The notes beneath the pieces are model-generated. The model was not told the DNA's origin, searched no databases, and saw nothing but the letters and a program-made list of their open reading frames with translations. From the NCBI RefSeq assembly GCF_004116385.1, contig NZ_PEIB01000010.1, positions 79,519 through 143,518 on the forward strand: a stretch of 64,000 bases of DNA, given 5' to 3'. Source of the stretch: Veronia nyctiphanis (GTDB taxonomy: Bacteria > Pseudomonadota > Gammaproteobacteria > Enterobacterales > Vibrionaceae). Position 1 is the stretch's first letter; every line of letters starts with the position of its first letter. Shown here in pieces: positions 10,329 to 20,738 of this stretch. The position numbers and the translations under genes were made by a program.

Positions 10329-10826
10329 ATGTCTCAAGTCACTTTCCAGGGTAACCCTGTTTCTGTTTCTGGCACCTTCCCAGCTGCGGGCCAGCAAGCA
10401 CCTGAATTCACGTTATGTGCTGCAGATCTGACTGATCTGACGTCAGAAAACCTGAAAGGTAAAAAAGTTGTACTGAATATTTTCCCAAGTGTCGACACGC
10501 CTGTCTGTGCAGCAAGTGTTAAAGCGTTCAACGAGAAAGCAGCATCTAAAGAGAACACCGTTATTCTGTGCATCTCTGCTGACCTGCCTTTCGCCACTGG
10601 CCGTTTCTGCGCAGCAGAAGGTATTGAAGGTGTGCAAATGGCGTCTTTCTTCCGCAACACTGAATTTGCTGAGGCTTACGGTGTAAACCTGAACGAAGGC
10701 GCACTGAAAGGCCTGGCGACCCGCGCTGTGGTTTGCCTGAACGAAGAAGGTCTGGTTGTTCACGCTGAGCGTGTTGCTGAGATCACTGAAGAGCCAAACT
10801 ACGACGAAGCGCTAGCAGCACTGTAA
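10329..10826 (+). CDS. tpx: Thiol peroxidase
   Basis: A canonical 165-aa atypical 2-Cys peroxiredoxin that reduces lipid and other hydroperoxides using thioredoxin. The peroxidatic Cys60 lies in FPSVDTPVC and the resolving Cys94 in ATGRFCAAEG. Three additional cysteines (30, 81 and in VVCLNEEG) are visible. There is no signal peptide. AGAGG stands upstream of the ATG. It follows the lipoprotein paralogue and is ended by its own terminator. Confidence 0.96.
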   Translation: MSQVTFQGNPVSVSGTFPAAGQQAPEFTLCAADLTDLTSENLKGKKVVLNIFPSVDTPVCAASVKAFNEKAASKENTVILCISADLPFATGRFCAAEGIEGVQMASFFRNTEFAEAYGVNLNEGALKGLATRAVVCLNEEGLVVHAERVAEITEEPNYDEALAAL

Positions 10827-10852
10827 TTGAGTTAGCTTTTCACTTCAGCATG

Positions 10853-10880
10853 AAACCGGGAGCCTCGCTTCCGGTTTTTT
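10853..10880 (+). terminator. Terminator of tpx
   Basis: The stem AACCGGGAG/CTTCCGGTT (one G-U pair) with loop CCTCG is followed by TTTT, 27 nt after the tpx stop. Confidence 0.85.
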
Positions 10881-11089
10881 ATGTCTAACCCTCTGATGTT
10901 TATTCCTCTCCACTTTCTGATCGAAAATTAATCAAAAAATCGCTTTACCAAAAAGAAACGGTGTTTTATATTCTCGCCCCTGATTAATTGATCGGTGAAT
11001 TATTAATCAGAGAAAAGGACTCGTTGTTATCTAGGGACTGCAGAAAACGAAACATGTCTATCCCTTTTTCGGAAACTAGGTAACGTTCA

Positions 11090-13138
11090 ATGAAAACAAA
11101 ATTATTTACTTTAATAGGTCTAAGCCTTCTCAGTGCGTGCGGTGGCGGAGGCGGTGGTAGTCAGTCAGCCCCACCTGAATTGAGAAGCCATTCTGATACA
11201 CCTGAAGTCTTTAATGTGTCTGTTTCACCACGCATGGCAGAAGCGTTGCCCGGCACAACGCTCGAAGGTAGGTATACGTTTTTCTCGTCCAGCTATCCAG
11301 CCTCATTAGATGGTTCATCTTTTCACTGGGAAACCAGCGATCACACCACAATCTCTCATGATAAAACTTATACCGTGAGTGACGATGACGCGCTTGTCGG
11401 TGACTCAATAAGGTTCTGTGTGACGCCGACCAATCGCGGCGATCGAAAGCAGGGTGCTGAGGTATGTAGCGATGCTGTTCAAATCCTTGAACAACCAGAG
11501 CAAAAACCCGTTCAAATACTCATTACAGATCTGACAAGTGAGTCAAAGCTGTTCGCTTACAGCAAGTACGACAATTTACCCGTTGATGGCGTGAAATATA
11601 TTTGGCGTGCAGCAGAGACAAATGCATTTCCCGTTGATAGCCAGTATTTCAAATACCAAAGTGATGACGAAGGGCACTCAGTGGAAGCCTGTGTTGTCGA
11701 GAAAGACACCAGCAAGCTTTTAGGGTGTTCCCTACCCTATACCGTACAACCTATTAAAGGTTCAGCACCGACAGTAAACGTTGAAGACTTTGATAATATT
11801 GTTAAATCTGGTCGAACCGTAACATTAAAATACACATTCAATGATGAGGATGGCGATAAAGAGGATAGGTCAAAATCACTTTATACTTGGTATGTGGGTG
11901 AACAAAAGCAGTCAAATCACGGCCAGACATTTACACCAGATAAAAGTATGGCGTTCAGCACACTGAAAGGGTGCGTTACGCCATATTCTAAAACAGGTAC
12001 TCCAAAAGCAGGCGAAGAGACCTGCAACCAAAAAGCATTGATTTACAGCAGCGATCCGTCAGCCCCAGAAGCGAGTGAGCTCCATATTTCAGGGTTGAAA
12101 TTTGAGGGTCAAAAAGTCACGGGCAGCTATAAGTACTTCGATAAGAACCATGACCCGGAGTCAAATTCAGAGTATGAGTGGCGGATCCACCGAGGTACTG
12201 ACACTGACGATTACCAAGTCGTAAGCCGTGATCTTTCTTATACTCTGCAGCTAGGGGATGAGGGCAGAGGAAATACCATTGAGTTTTGTGTCACCCCGCA
12301 TGATACAACCGCTCTGGGCAGTCAGGGCAATCAAACCTGTATTCAGGAAGACATTGCATGGTTTGAAGGTAAAGGGCGTTTCGATGAGACGGGAAAAGTA
12401 GTGCCTATCCTGAAAGGTTATCCATCATTTAACTCATCACATTGGGAATCAGTAGATGGAGAGACGACATGGTTTATTGGCACAAATAAACCAGAAGCAT
12501 TCGATGGAACCAATCCATTCTCTGCCTCGTTTCGTGGCCTTCCCGTTAAGTTCTGCGTGAGTATGTCAAAAAATGGCAGCGATACATCAGGCATTTTTTA
12601 CGACAATATCTGTCGAGAAATGAAAACCTATCCAGGAAACAAAGATCTGACGTTTAACGACCAGTCTTTAACCGGTGAGCTAGCGCGTGTCTTTGATGCT
12701 AATGACGCTACTCGTATCGCGTTTCCCTACAAGGTGAATGACAAAGTGACTGAGGGTGGTAAGACCAAAACCTTCTATTGGCCAATCACTTGGGAACAAT
12801 TGGAGACGCTTCCTGGCCGTGACTGGCAAGCTGCCGGTGAAAAGTACCGTCATGGTTTAGTTGATTACGTCAAAATGGCACCGAATGAGGCAAGAAACTT
12901 CTGTTCGAGTTTTTATCCCGGTGGCACTATCCCGATGATGCGAAACGTGGGTGACTGGGTACCAAATAGGCCGAACTTTTTTGACGACCAAGACCTAGAA
13001 GTCCTGAAGTGGGGGCAAGATGGCAAGATTTATTCAAAAGGTGATTATATCGACGGAACGGTATTTGACGAGAAGCTCGCTGACCTGAATAAAAAGTATC
13101 TGTTTTCCTGTGTTTCACCATCAGCAGACATAAATTAG
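11090..13138 (+). CDS. Large lipoprotein with five cysteine-paired repeats
   Basis: A 682-aa protein with a lipoprotein signal (LLSAC, Cys17) followed by a glycine run, as in surface lipoproteins. Five repeats of about 90-105 residues each carry one cysteine pair: Cys110/126, 201/213, 295/312, 400/417 and 489/508. Several repeats contain the motif FCVTP and a preceding Tyr/Trp-rich strand (SYKYFD, EYEWRI, LYTWYVG), which suggests Ig/PKD-like beta-sandwich domains with a disulfide near the C-terminal strands. The last 150 residues differ (ARNFCSSFYPGGTIPMMRNV) and resemble the cysteine-containing C-terminal domains of some Vibrio surface proteins. Function unknown; adhesion or envelope structure are guesses. 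It is flanked by terminators on both sides. Confidence 0.8.
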   Translation: MKTKLFTLIGLSLLSACGGGGGGSQSAPPELRSHSDTPEVFNVSVSPRMAEALPGTTLEGRYTFFSSSYPASLDGSSFHWETSDHTTISHDKTYTVSDDDALVGDSIRFCVTPTNRGDRKQGAEVCSDAVQILEQPEQKPVQILITDLTSESKLFAYSKYDNLPVDGVKYIWRAAETNAFPVDSQYFKYQSDDEGHSVEACVVEKDTSKLLGCSLPYTVQPIKGSAPTVNVEDFDNIVKSGRTVTLKYTFNDEDGDKEDRSKSLYTWYVGEQKQSNHGQTFTPDKSMAFSTLKGCVTPYSKTGTPKAGEETCNQKALIYSSDPSAPEASELHISGLKFEGQKVTGSYKYFDKNHDPESNSEYEWRIHRGTDTDDYQVVSRDLSYTLQLGDEGRGNTIEFCVTPHDTTALGSQGNQTCIQEDIAWFEGKGRFDETGKVVPILKGYPSFNSSHWESVDGETTWFIGTNKPEAFDGTNPFSASFRGLPVKFCVSMSKNGSDTSGIFYDNICREMKTYPGNKDLTFNDQSLTGELARVFDANDATRIAFPYKVNDKVTEGGKTKTFYWPITWEQLETLPGRDWQAAGEKYRHGLVDYVKMAPNEARNFCSSFYPGGTIPMMRNVGDWVPNRPNFFDDQDLEVLKWGQDGKIYSKGDYIDGTVFDEKLADLNKKYLFSCVSPSADIN

Positions 13139-13143
13139 ACAGA

Positions 13144-13172
13144 AAAAACGGTGCCAATTGGCACCGTTTTTC
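13144..13172. terminator. Bidirectional terminator between lipoprotein gene and cysH
   Basis: The perfect stem AAAACGGTGCC/GGCACCGTTTT with loop AATT has A and T runs on both sides and lies between two convergent genes. Confidence 0.9.
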
Positions 13173-13190
13173 TTAACGTGATCGCAGTGA

Positions 13191-13949
13191 TTAAATACCT
13201 GCACCATCAGTGACATCATCCTCATGCAAGCCACATTCTCGCTTGAGGCCGAAGAAACGGGTTTCTTCTTCTGTCATACCTTCTTCCAGTTTACGGCTGG
13301 TCTGCACATCACCGACTGAGACGTAACCTTGCTCCCACAGCGGGTGATAAGGCAACTCGTTCTGTTGCAGGTAATAGTGAACATCTTTGGGGGTCCAGTC
13401 GATAACAGGCAGGAACTTAAAGACGCCGTTCTGAATCCCCAGTATCGGTAAACTGCCACGGGTGCTTGACTGCTCACGGCGCAGGCCGGAGAACCAAGTG
13501 CCAACGCTCAGCTCATCGAGTGCGCGACGCATTGGTTCAACTTTGTTGATGCGGTTGTATTTCTCAATACCTTCCACACCCTGCTCCCACAGCTTACCGT
13601 AACGCGCTTCTTGCCAGTTGGCGCTTTGCTCCGCACGGTAGATACGCAAATCAAGCGACAGTCTTTCTGTCAGTTCATCAATAAACTGGTACGTTTCAGG
13701 AAACAGGTAACCCGTATCGGTGAGGATCACAGGCACATTCGATTTGACCTGTGTGACCAGATGCAGCATCACCGCCGCCTGAATACCAAAGCTCGATGAC
13801 AGGGCGAACTCGCCCTGTAGATTCTCAAACGCCCACTGGACGCGCTCTTGCGCACTCAATGCTTCCAGTTCGGCATTCACTTCCGCTAGCGCCATTACCT
13901 GTTGGGCTTTGGTCAGCTCAAGAAGTGAAGATAACTGAAGATCAGGCAT
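13191..13949 (-). CDS. cysH: Phosphoadenosine phosphosulfate reductase
   Basis: Reduces PAPS to sulfite using thioredoxin or glutaredoxin. The 252-aa protein has the adenine-nucleotide-hydrolase fold ([16 protein letters not shown]-loop-like region, [10 protein letters not shown]) and the C-terminal catalytic cysteine in KRECGLH (Cys239). The extra Cys pairs of APS reductases are absent, so PAPS is the substrate. Its start overlaps the cysI stop by 8 nt, giving the order cysJ-cysI-cysH in one operon. A bidirectional terminator lies just downstream. Confidence 0.96.
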   Translation of the reverse strand: MPDLQLSSLLELTKAQQVMALAEVNAELEALSAQERVQWAFENLQGEFALSSSFGIQAAVMLHLVTQVKSNVPVILTDTGYLFPETYQFIDELTERLSLDLRIYRAEQSANWQEARYGKLWEQGVEGIEKYNRINKVEPMRRALDELSVGTWFSGLRREQSSTRGSLPILGIQNGVFKFLPVIDWTPKDVHYYLQQNELPYHPLWEQGYVSVGDVQTSRKLEEGMTEEETRFFGLKRECGLHEDDVTDGAGI

Positions 13950-15659
13950 AGAAGTCCCTCTTGGATACTTTCACTTCAGCAATGATCCCGGCGCGGATGG
14001 TGAAGTCACCAAAGCCTTCACCCTCTTCACGCTCAGCCGCCCAGCGACCAATAAGGGCATCAATATCTTCTAGGATCTGCTTGTCAGTGATATTTTCTTT
14101 GTACATCTTAGGTACACGGGTACCTTCGCGGTTACCACCTAAGTGCAGGTTGTAACGACCCGGCGCTTTACCGACCAGACCAATTTCAGCCAGCATCGCA
14201 CGGCCACAGCCATTCGGACAGCCCGTCACACGCAAGATGATATGCTCTTCACCCACGCCGTGTTTCTCGAGAATGCCTTCTACAGTAGAAACGAACTCAG
14301 GCAGGAAACGTTCAGCTTCAGCCATCGCCAATGGGCATGTTGGGAACGCCACACATGCCATCGATTCATGCGTTGCTCGCTGACACCGTCATCAATCAGA
14401 CCATGGTCACGGGCAATTTTCTCGATCGCGTCTTTGTTGGCGCTGTCTACACCAGCAATGATCAGGTTCTGGTTTGCCGTCATACGGAAATCACCGGTAT
14501 GGATCTTGGCAATTTCAGCTACACCGGTTTTCAGTGGTTTACCCGGATAATCCAACAAACGGCCGTTTTCGATGAATAGGGCAAGATGGTGTTTACCATC
14601 GATACCATCTACCCAACCAATGCGGTCGCCGCGGCCAGTAAACTCGTAAGGACGGCTGGCTTCGAACTCAATACCAGCACGTTTTTCCACTTCTGCCTTA
14701 AAGACATCGGTGCCCACACGGTCGAGGGTGTACTTGGTTTTCGCATTTTTACGGTTGCTACGGTTACCCCAGTCACGCTGCGTGCTCACCACAGCGGCAG
14801 CGACATCGAGGGTTTTTTCCAGAGGAATAAAACCAAGGTCATCAGCGCGACGCGGATAAGTAGACGTATCACCGTGGGTCATCGCCAGACCACCACCAAC
14901 CAATACGTTGAAGCCGACTAATTTGCCGTCATCAGCAATCGCAATGAAGTTGAGGTCATTGGCGTGAACGTCGACATCATTCTGAGGAGGAATAACCACC
15001 GTGGTTTTAAATTTACGCGGCAGATAATTCGAACCCAGAATAGGCTCTTCGTCCTTGTGACCTTCGACCTTCTCTTCATCCAGCCAGATTTCTGCATAAG
15101 CACGGGTTTTTGGCAGCAGATGTTCACTGATCTTTTTCGCCCACTCGTAGGCTTCCTGATGCAGTTCAGACTCAACCGGGTTCGTAGTACACAGTACGTT
15201 ACGGTTCACGTCACCTGCGGTCGCGATAGAATCGATACCAATCGAGTTCAGCGTCTGGTGCATCAGTTTGATGTTTGGCTTAAGCACACCATGGAACTGG
15301 AAGGTCTGACGCGTCGTCAGACGGATACTGCCGTACATAGTGTGGTCAGTAGCAAACTTGTCGATTGCCAACCATTGTTCCGGAGTAATGATACCGCCCG
15401 GCATACGGGCACGCAGCATCACGTTTTGTAGCGGCTCCAGCTTTTGCTTGGCGCGCTCTGCGCGAATATCACGGTCGTCTTGCTGGTACATACCGTGGAA
15501 ACGGATCAACTGGAAGTTGTCAGCGGTGAAGCCACCGGTGACTCTGTCGCCTAAATCTTCAACGATGGTGCCGCGAAGGTGATCACTTTCCCTTTTAAGA
15601 CGCTCGTTATCTGAAAGTGGGCCAAGGTTCTCGCCCAACACTTTTTGCTCATCGCTCAT
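13942..15659 (-). CDS. cysI: Sulfite reductase hemoprotein beta subunit (frameshifted)
   Basis: Siroheme and [4Fe-4S] subunit of NADPH-sulfite reductase, which takes sulfite to sulfide. The cluster-binding cysteines are visible in ACVAFPTC and TGCPNGCGR. The N-terminal 440 residues and the C-terminal 130 lie in different frames. Adding one base near 14367 (coding strand CGCATGAATCG, expected CGCATGGAATCG) joins them into 572 aa, against about 570 in E. coli. The start ATG overlaps the cysJ stop by one base (TAATG). The break hits a conserved region just before the cluster cysteines, so a true lesion would abolish sulfate assimilation. I favour a sequence error. Confidence 0.93.
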
Positions 15660-17467
15660 TAATATACATCCTTCTGATAACGCTTCGCCTTGCGCAGTTC
15701 ATTCAAGTAGTTTTCTGCGTCTTCACGGCTCTTACCGCCTTGTTCTTGTATCACTGTGATCAGTGCTTCATGGACATCCTTGGCCATGTAAGTTGCGTCG
15801 CCACACACATAGAAGTAGGCGCCTTTCTCAAGCCATGCCCACAACTCTGCTGCATGCTCAAGCAGTTTGTGTTGTACATACACTTTCTCAGCCTGATCGC
15901 GGCTGAATGCCAAATCCAAACGGTTTAGGATGCCTGATTTCAGATACTGCTGCCATTCCACCTGATACAGGAAATCTTGTGTAAAAGTACGGTCACCGAA
16001 GAATAACCAGTTTTCACCTTCCGCACCGCGCGCATCACGCTCTTGGATGAAGGCACGGAAAGGTGCAATACCTGTACCTGGACCCACCATGATCACAGGC
16101 GCATTGTCGTCTTGCGGCAGTTTGAAGTTGCTGTTGTTCTCGATAAATACGCCAACGACTTCATCATCTGCACGGTGTGCAAGGAAGCTAGATGCACCAC
16201 CAAAGCGGGTATTGTCGCCGTGTTGGAATTCAACCAGGCCGACAGTCAGGTGTACTTCTTCACCCACCTCTTCCTGACTCGAAGCAATCGAGTAAAGACG
16301 CGGTGTCAATTTACGTAATAGGCCAACCAGTTGTTCCGCAGAGAGTTTAGTTTTCTTCTCTTTCAGTACATCGACCAGTTGCGTGTTGTTGGCGTAATCA
16401 CGCAGCTTGTCTTTGTCTGCCACCAGCTTTTCGAGTTTCTTGCTGCCTGAAAGCTCTGCGTAACCCGTTACTTGCTGAGGGTTAGACGCCGTAATTTCGA
16501 ACTTCTCGACCAGCGCTTGTTTGAGTGACAGTGATTCACCGCCGACCTCAACGCTTTCGTCGCCAGAAAGGGCAACAGCAGCCAGTATTTCGTCAGCCAG
16601 CTCAGGGCTATTTTTGAACCATACACCCAGCGCATCACCCGCCTGATAAGTCAAACCTGACTCACCCAAGTCGATTTCTACGTGACGGACATCTTTGCCT
16701 GAGTCACGGCCAGTGATTTTTTGGTTAACCAGAAGCTCTGCCGGATAAGGATTCTTTTTGTTGTAGACAGAAGCAACAGCAGCAGCCGTAGCATGAAGCG
16801 GTACAACCACTTCGTCAGAACCAGAATTCAGGCGTTCTTTGGCCTCAGTGACCACAGAGGTCGCCCAGTTCTCAGCAATCTCTTCGTAGTCCACATCACA
16901 GTCGACACGAGGCAGCATTGCAGTTGCACCCAATTTAGACAGGTAAGTATCAAAGTCTTTACCCGTCTGACAGAAGAATTCATAGCTTGAGTCACCCAGA
17001 CCGATGACCGCATATTGCAGTTTATCGAGCTTAGGTGCTTTTTTAGATTGCAGGAACTCGTGCAGACTGATCGCATTATCGGGCGGCTCACCCTCACCGT
17101 TGGTGGAGGCAACAATCACCACGTGAGTTTCTTTTGCAAGGTCACGTGGTTTGTAATCATCAGCAGAATAGAGCGCGACCTGAAGACCAGCGTCTTTTAC
17201 TTGCGCTTCAAGTGCTTCAGCAACGCCTTTCGCATTACCTGTCTGAGAGGCATAGATAATGGTCAGTTTTCCGGCTGGCACTGCCGCAGCGGCTGGTGCA
17301 ACCTGTGCGCCTGTGGCGGCTGCCACAGGAGTCTGACTCAAACCCCAGAAATAACCGCTGATCCAGGCGAGCTGTTGCGGGCTGAGTTCTGCTGCCGCCT
17401 GCTGCAACTGACCGATTTGCTGGTCGTTGAGCGGACTGGCTAACGCAGAGAGATCCTTAAGTAACAT
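15659..17467 (-). CDS. cysJ: Sulfite reductase flavoprotein alpha subunit
   Basis: Carries electrons from NADPH through FAD and FMN to CysI. A flavodoxin-like domain ([37 protein letters not shown]) at about residues 65-205 is followed by the FAD/NADPH module with [21 protein letters not shown] and the C-terminal KDVY end. At 602 aa it has the usual length. GGAA upstream and the family N-terminus support the ATG at 17467. First gene of cysJIH; its promoter lies in the 120 bp upstream. CysB control is expected from the pathway, but I cannot place a site by eye. Confidence 0.97.
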   Translation of the reverse strand: MLLKDLSALASPLNDQQIGQLQQAAAELSPQQLAWISGYFWGLSQTPVAAATGAQVAPAAAAVPAGKLTIIYASQTGNAKGVAEALEAQVKDAGLQVALYSADDYKPRDLAKETHVVIVASTNGEGEPPDNAISLHEFLQSKKAPKLDKLQYAVIGLGDSSYEFFCQTGKDFDTYLSKLGATAMLPRVDCDVDYEEIAENWATSVVTEAKERLNSGSDEVVVPLHATAAAVASVYNKKNPYPAELLVNQKITGRDSGKDVRHVEIDLGESGLTYQAGDALGVWFKNSPELADEILAAVALSGDESVEVGGESLSLKQALVEKFEITASNPQQVTGYAELSGSKKLEKLVADKDKLRDYANNTQLVDVLKEKKTKLSAEQLVGLLRKLTPRLYSIASSQEEVGEEVHLTVGLVEFQHGDNTRFGGASSFLAHRADDEVVGVFIENNSNFKLPQDDNAPVIMVGPGTGIAPFRAFIQERDARGAEGENWLFFGDRTFTQDFLYQVEWQQYLKSGILNRLDLAFSRDQAEKVYVQHKLLEHAAELWAWLEKGAYFYVCGDATYMAKDVHEALITVIQEQGGKSREDAENYLNELRKAKRYQKDVY

Positions 17468-17590
17468 GTCACGACATTCCTTCTTCTTTACGGCACGACA
17501 TGGGGGACGCGCGCTAGTGTGACCATAGGGTAGCTATTGGTCGTAATAACTAGAAAGAATAGATCTGCATGTTTTATAACTATTGGTAAG

Positions 17591-17631
17591 AAAAAATCAG
17601 CGCAACTTGCCGTGCGTTACACTGATTTTTT
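17591..17631 (-). terminator. Terminator of the small gene at 17658
   Basis: AAAAAATCAG pairs with CTGATTTTTT, with an inner CGCA/TGCG pairing. On the minus strand it ends in a T run. It lies between the hypothetical gene and the cysJ promoter region. Confidence 0.75.
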
Positions 17632-17657
17632 GTGGCATTAGGGGGGATAAAAATGGC

Positions 17658-17894
17658 TCACATATCGTTATCGACGATCCGAACCTGGTGAAACCCAATA
17701 TCAAGGGCATTTTCTGTTGCAATATCAACATTTTGAAAGCACTGCTCGACACCTTGTCCATCCGTCAGTGGAACCAGCCCGCCCCGGGCGTGGCGAAACT
17801 CCACAATCCAGCCTCCGCTGGTCAACGAGGGCTCAACAACCGCTTCCACCAGCATTTTTTGATAAAAAAGGTCACGAAGTTCTGTTTTTGTCAT
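17658..17894 (-). CDS. Small conserved-looking protein of unknown function
   Basis: A 78-aa acidic protein starting MTKTELRDLFYQKMLVEAVV. I do not recognise a family. The central stretch GGWIVEFRHARGGLVPLTD looks like a compact beta-rich fold. There are no membrane segments and one cysteine. GGAAACGA precedes the ATG at 17894. Its own terminator follows and the neighbours are cysJ upstream-side and the hybrid kinase gene. Its base composition matches the surrounding core genes, so it is likely a native gene. Confidence 0.6.
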   Translation of the reverse strand: MTKTELRDLFYQKMLVEAVVEPSLTSGGWIVEFRHARGGLVPLTDGQGVEQCFQNVDIATENALDIGFHQVRIVDNDM

Positions 17895-18053
17895 AAGTCG
17901 TTTCCTTCGCTGAGACACAACTGAAACATGAGCATCAACGACGCTGTTTCAAACACATTACTCAATTGTCATGTTTAGCTTAGACAGTGTGATGCAGGCT
18001 TGCCGAATTCGCCGTCCTGTTTGTGAGACCGGGCATTTTGTAAGGATATTAAC

Positions 18054-20668
18054 TTACTTAACCGAGCTGACACTGAGGTGCGGAGTTTTGATGAGGTGAA
18101 GTAGTGTGGTTTTCAAACGAACAGGAGACACTGGCTTGAACAGCATCAAGTACCCGTGCTCTCTGACCTGGTGGCTGAGCACTTCACTGCGATTGGCCGT
18201 TACCAGCAATGTAGGCACCGGGAGTGCGCGCTGCTCATTGATAAAATTCGCCAAACTGATGCCGTTCTCACCGTTATCGAGGTGATAGTCGACCAACAAC
18301 AACTCAACCGGAGATCTGACTGTGTCGCATTGGCTTTGCAAATCAGCCAGTGAACTTGCTGACAACACATCACACCCCCACTGTGTGAGTAGCTCGGCCA
18401 TCGCGGCGCAGATATTCGGGTCATTATCAATCACCCATACCCTTGCCCCCTGCAAGGCCACACTCTGGTCAAGCACTGACATCACATTGTGCACGGTTAC
18501 CGAAGAAGGCTGCTCACCATAAGGGACATACACAGAAAAGCATGACCCCTTACCCGGAGACGATCTTACCGATACCGTATGCCCCAGCACCCGAGAAATT
18601 TTATCGACAATCGCCAGCCCGAGGCCGAGCTGGGTGTGTTGGTTTTCATGCTTGGCTTCCAGTCGGCAGAACTCACGGAAGATTTCGCTCTGCTTCTCTT
18701 TCGGGATCCCGACGCCAGTATCGACGACATCAAGCGAAATACCGTTTTCCTGACGACGACAGCCAAGCAGCACTTTGCCTTCCGGCGCGTAGCGCAGTGC
18801 ATTGGTCACCAGATTCCTGACAATACGGCCCAGCAGTTGTGGGTCGGTGTAAACACTGGTGCTCGAGCTGACATAGCGAAAGTCTACGCCCTGCTTTTCG
18901 GCAGCCAGACCGAATTCATCAGCGAGGTTATCCAACAAGTCTCTCACCGGAAGCGATTGTTTATCCGCAGTCACTGCTCCGGCATCAAGCTTGGAAATAT
19001 CAATCAAAGTGGTGATCAGGCTTTCAACGTCTTTGAGTGAAAATGACAATGACTCCGTTACCCGCCGAACATTGGGCGACATTCGCATGGTCTGGAGTGA
19101 GCGAGATACAGCAAAGCGGCATTGAGCGGCTGCAATAGGTCATGGCTTATCGCAGCAAGAAACTTGGTTTTCGACAAGTTAGCCTGCTCAGCATCTTGCT
19201 TGGCTTCAAGCAAACGGGCCTGCGCTGCACGGCGCTCTTCGACTTCCGACTGAAGTTTCGAATTCAGATGCTGAAGCTGCGCGGTTCTCTCTTGTACCCG
19301 CAACTCCAAAGTCTGATATGACTGAGTGAGTTGTTCAGCATGGCGTTTACGTTCAGTGATATCCCAGTTGAGGACAAACAGACCCGTCACCCGCTTTTGG
19401 GCGTCTTTGTTGGGAACCAAGCTTTTCACCACATAACGAGTGTCATCAGCATGATCAGGGGTTTCTTCAAACTCAAACATGACGGTTTCCCCCGCAAGCG
19501 CCCTGTCGATATAGGGTTTTAATGCCTGAAAACGGGAAGGGCCACCAAGCGTGGCAATATGTTCACCCAGCAGGCATCCACGGTTAAAACCATACCATTC
19601 GTCGTAAGCCCGGTTACTGAACTGAAACCTCAAGTCTGCCCCGACATAGGCGATAAGTGCTGGTACATTGTCAGTGATAAGCCTCAGCCACTGAGCGTTT
19701 TCTCTGAGTTCTCGGGCATCCTGATACCCCTGCGTGATATCTGTGTAGGTATTCACATAAGCCTCGCCCCCCATATTGTGGCTTTTGACCTCGATGACTC
19801 GGCCATCAGGCAAAGACTGAATCTGTACGTCATGGTTCAGTTTCTTGCTGGCATGAATACGGCTAAGTTTGATCATTGAATGTCCGGCAAGATGCGCAAC
19901 ACGCTCGCCGGGGTGAAGGCTCTCCTGCAATCCACTGATGGCAATAAACCCTTCATTAAATACCTGCACCTTGCCTTCGCCATCCACCATGAACACCCCC
20001 TGAGACAAGTTATCGATCATGGCCTGAAGTACCCGGCTTTTCTCCGCCATCGCGGCCTCAAAACGTGCCGTCTCAGCTAGCTTGAGTTGGGTAATATCGG
20101 TGTAAAGCATGACCAGTCCGCCCTCACTGGTTTTTCGCTGATTGATTTGCAACCAGCGCTGGTCCCAGAGCCTGACCGTTTTCTCTTCAGGGTTTGAGCT
20201 GACGTCGGTGAACTCAATCATCCCGGTATCAACGGCCTGCTGATACATTTCGTCAGGAGTCAGGGCATGATGATCAACGATGAATGATTGTTTAGACCAA
20301 AAGTTGAGGAAATGGCTGTTGCAATACACCTGTTTTCGATTGGCATCATAGAGCGCAAAGCCGTCAGAAATCGACTCGATAGCATCAACAAAGCGTTGGT
20401 GGGCCTGCTCAGCATCTGACTTGGCTGCGGAAAGCTGATGATTAATAAGAGCAAGGTCTTTGAGGGTAAGGTTGAGCGCTTCCGTTTTCTCGCGTACCTG
20501 ATCAGCAAGCACCACCGAGTGCTCAAAGGCGCTGTAGGCATCACCGTGAGGCCGATTCCCTTTCTCCACTCGATGAATCAGCGAGGCGATAATTTTCTGT
20601 TGCCGTGCGTTTTGCAGCTTTAACGCTGCCACTTCTTGTTTTAATTCATCATGGCTTGGCTCGGTCAA
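18054..20668 (-). CDS. PAS-containing hybrid sensor histidine kinase, NahK-like (frameshifted)
   Basis: About 871 aa once repaired. Order: N-terminal coiled coil (residues 5-100), PAS near 95-205 (AIESISDGFALYDANRK), PAS near 215-320 (AMIDNLSQGVFMVDGEG), PAS near 335-455 (NVPALIAYVGADLRFQFSNRA), second coiled coil, HisKA with phospho-acceptor H in AAISHDLLQPLNAA, HATPase (NLVTNALRYA, DTGVGIP, LGLGLAIV) and a C-terminal receiver with acidic pair DND, DYHL and K. There is no membrane segment. One base is missing near 19089 (coding AGACCATG, expected AGACCCATG), just after the H-box. The start is a TTG at 20668 with GAGGGGG upstream. It lies 70 nt after the FIST gene, the arrangement of NosP-NahK nitric-oxide sensing pairs. 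Ligand and phosphotransfer partner are inferred. Confidence 0.87.
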
Positions 20669-20738
20669 ATCACACCCCCTCTGCTATCAGATACGGTATT
20701 TCAGGCGATATTTTTCAAGGGATCATCACCGCCTTCCC

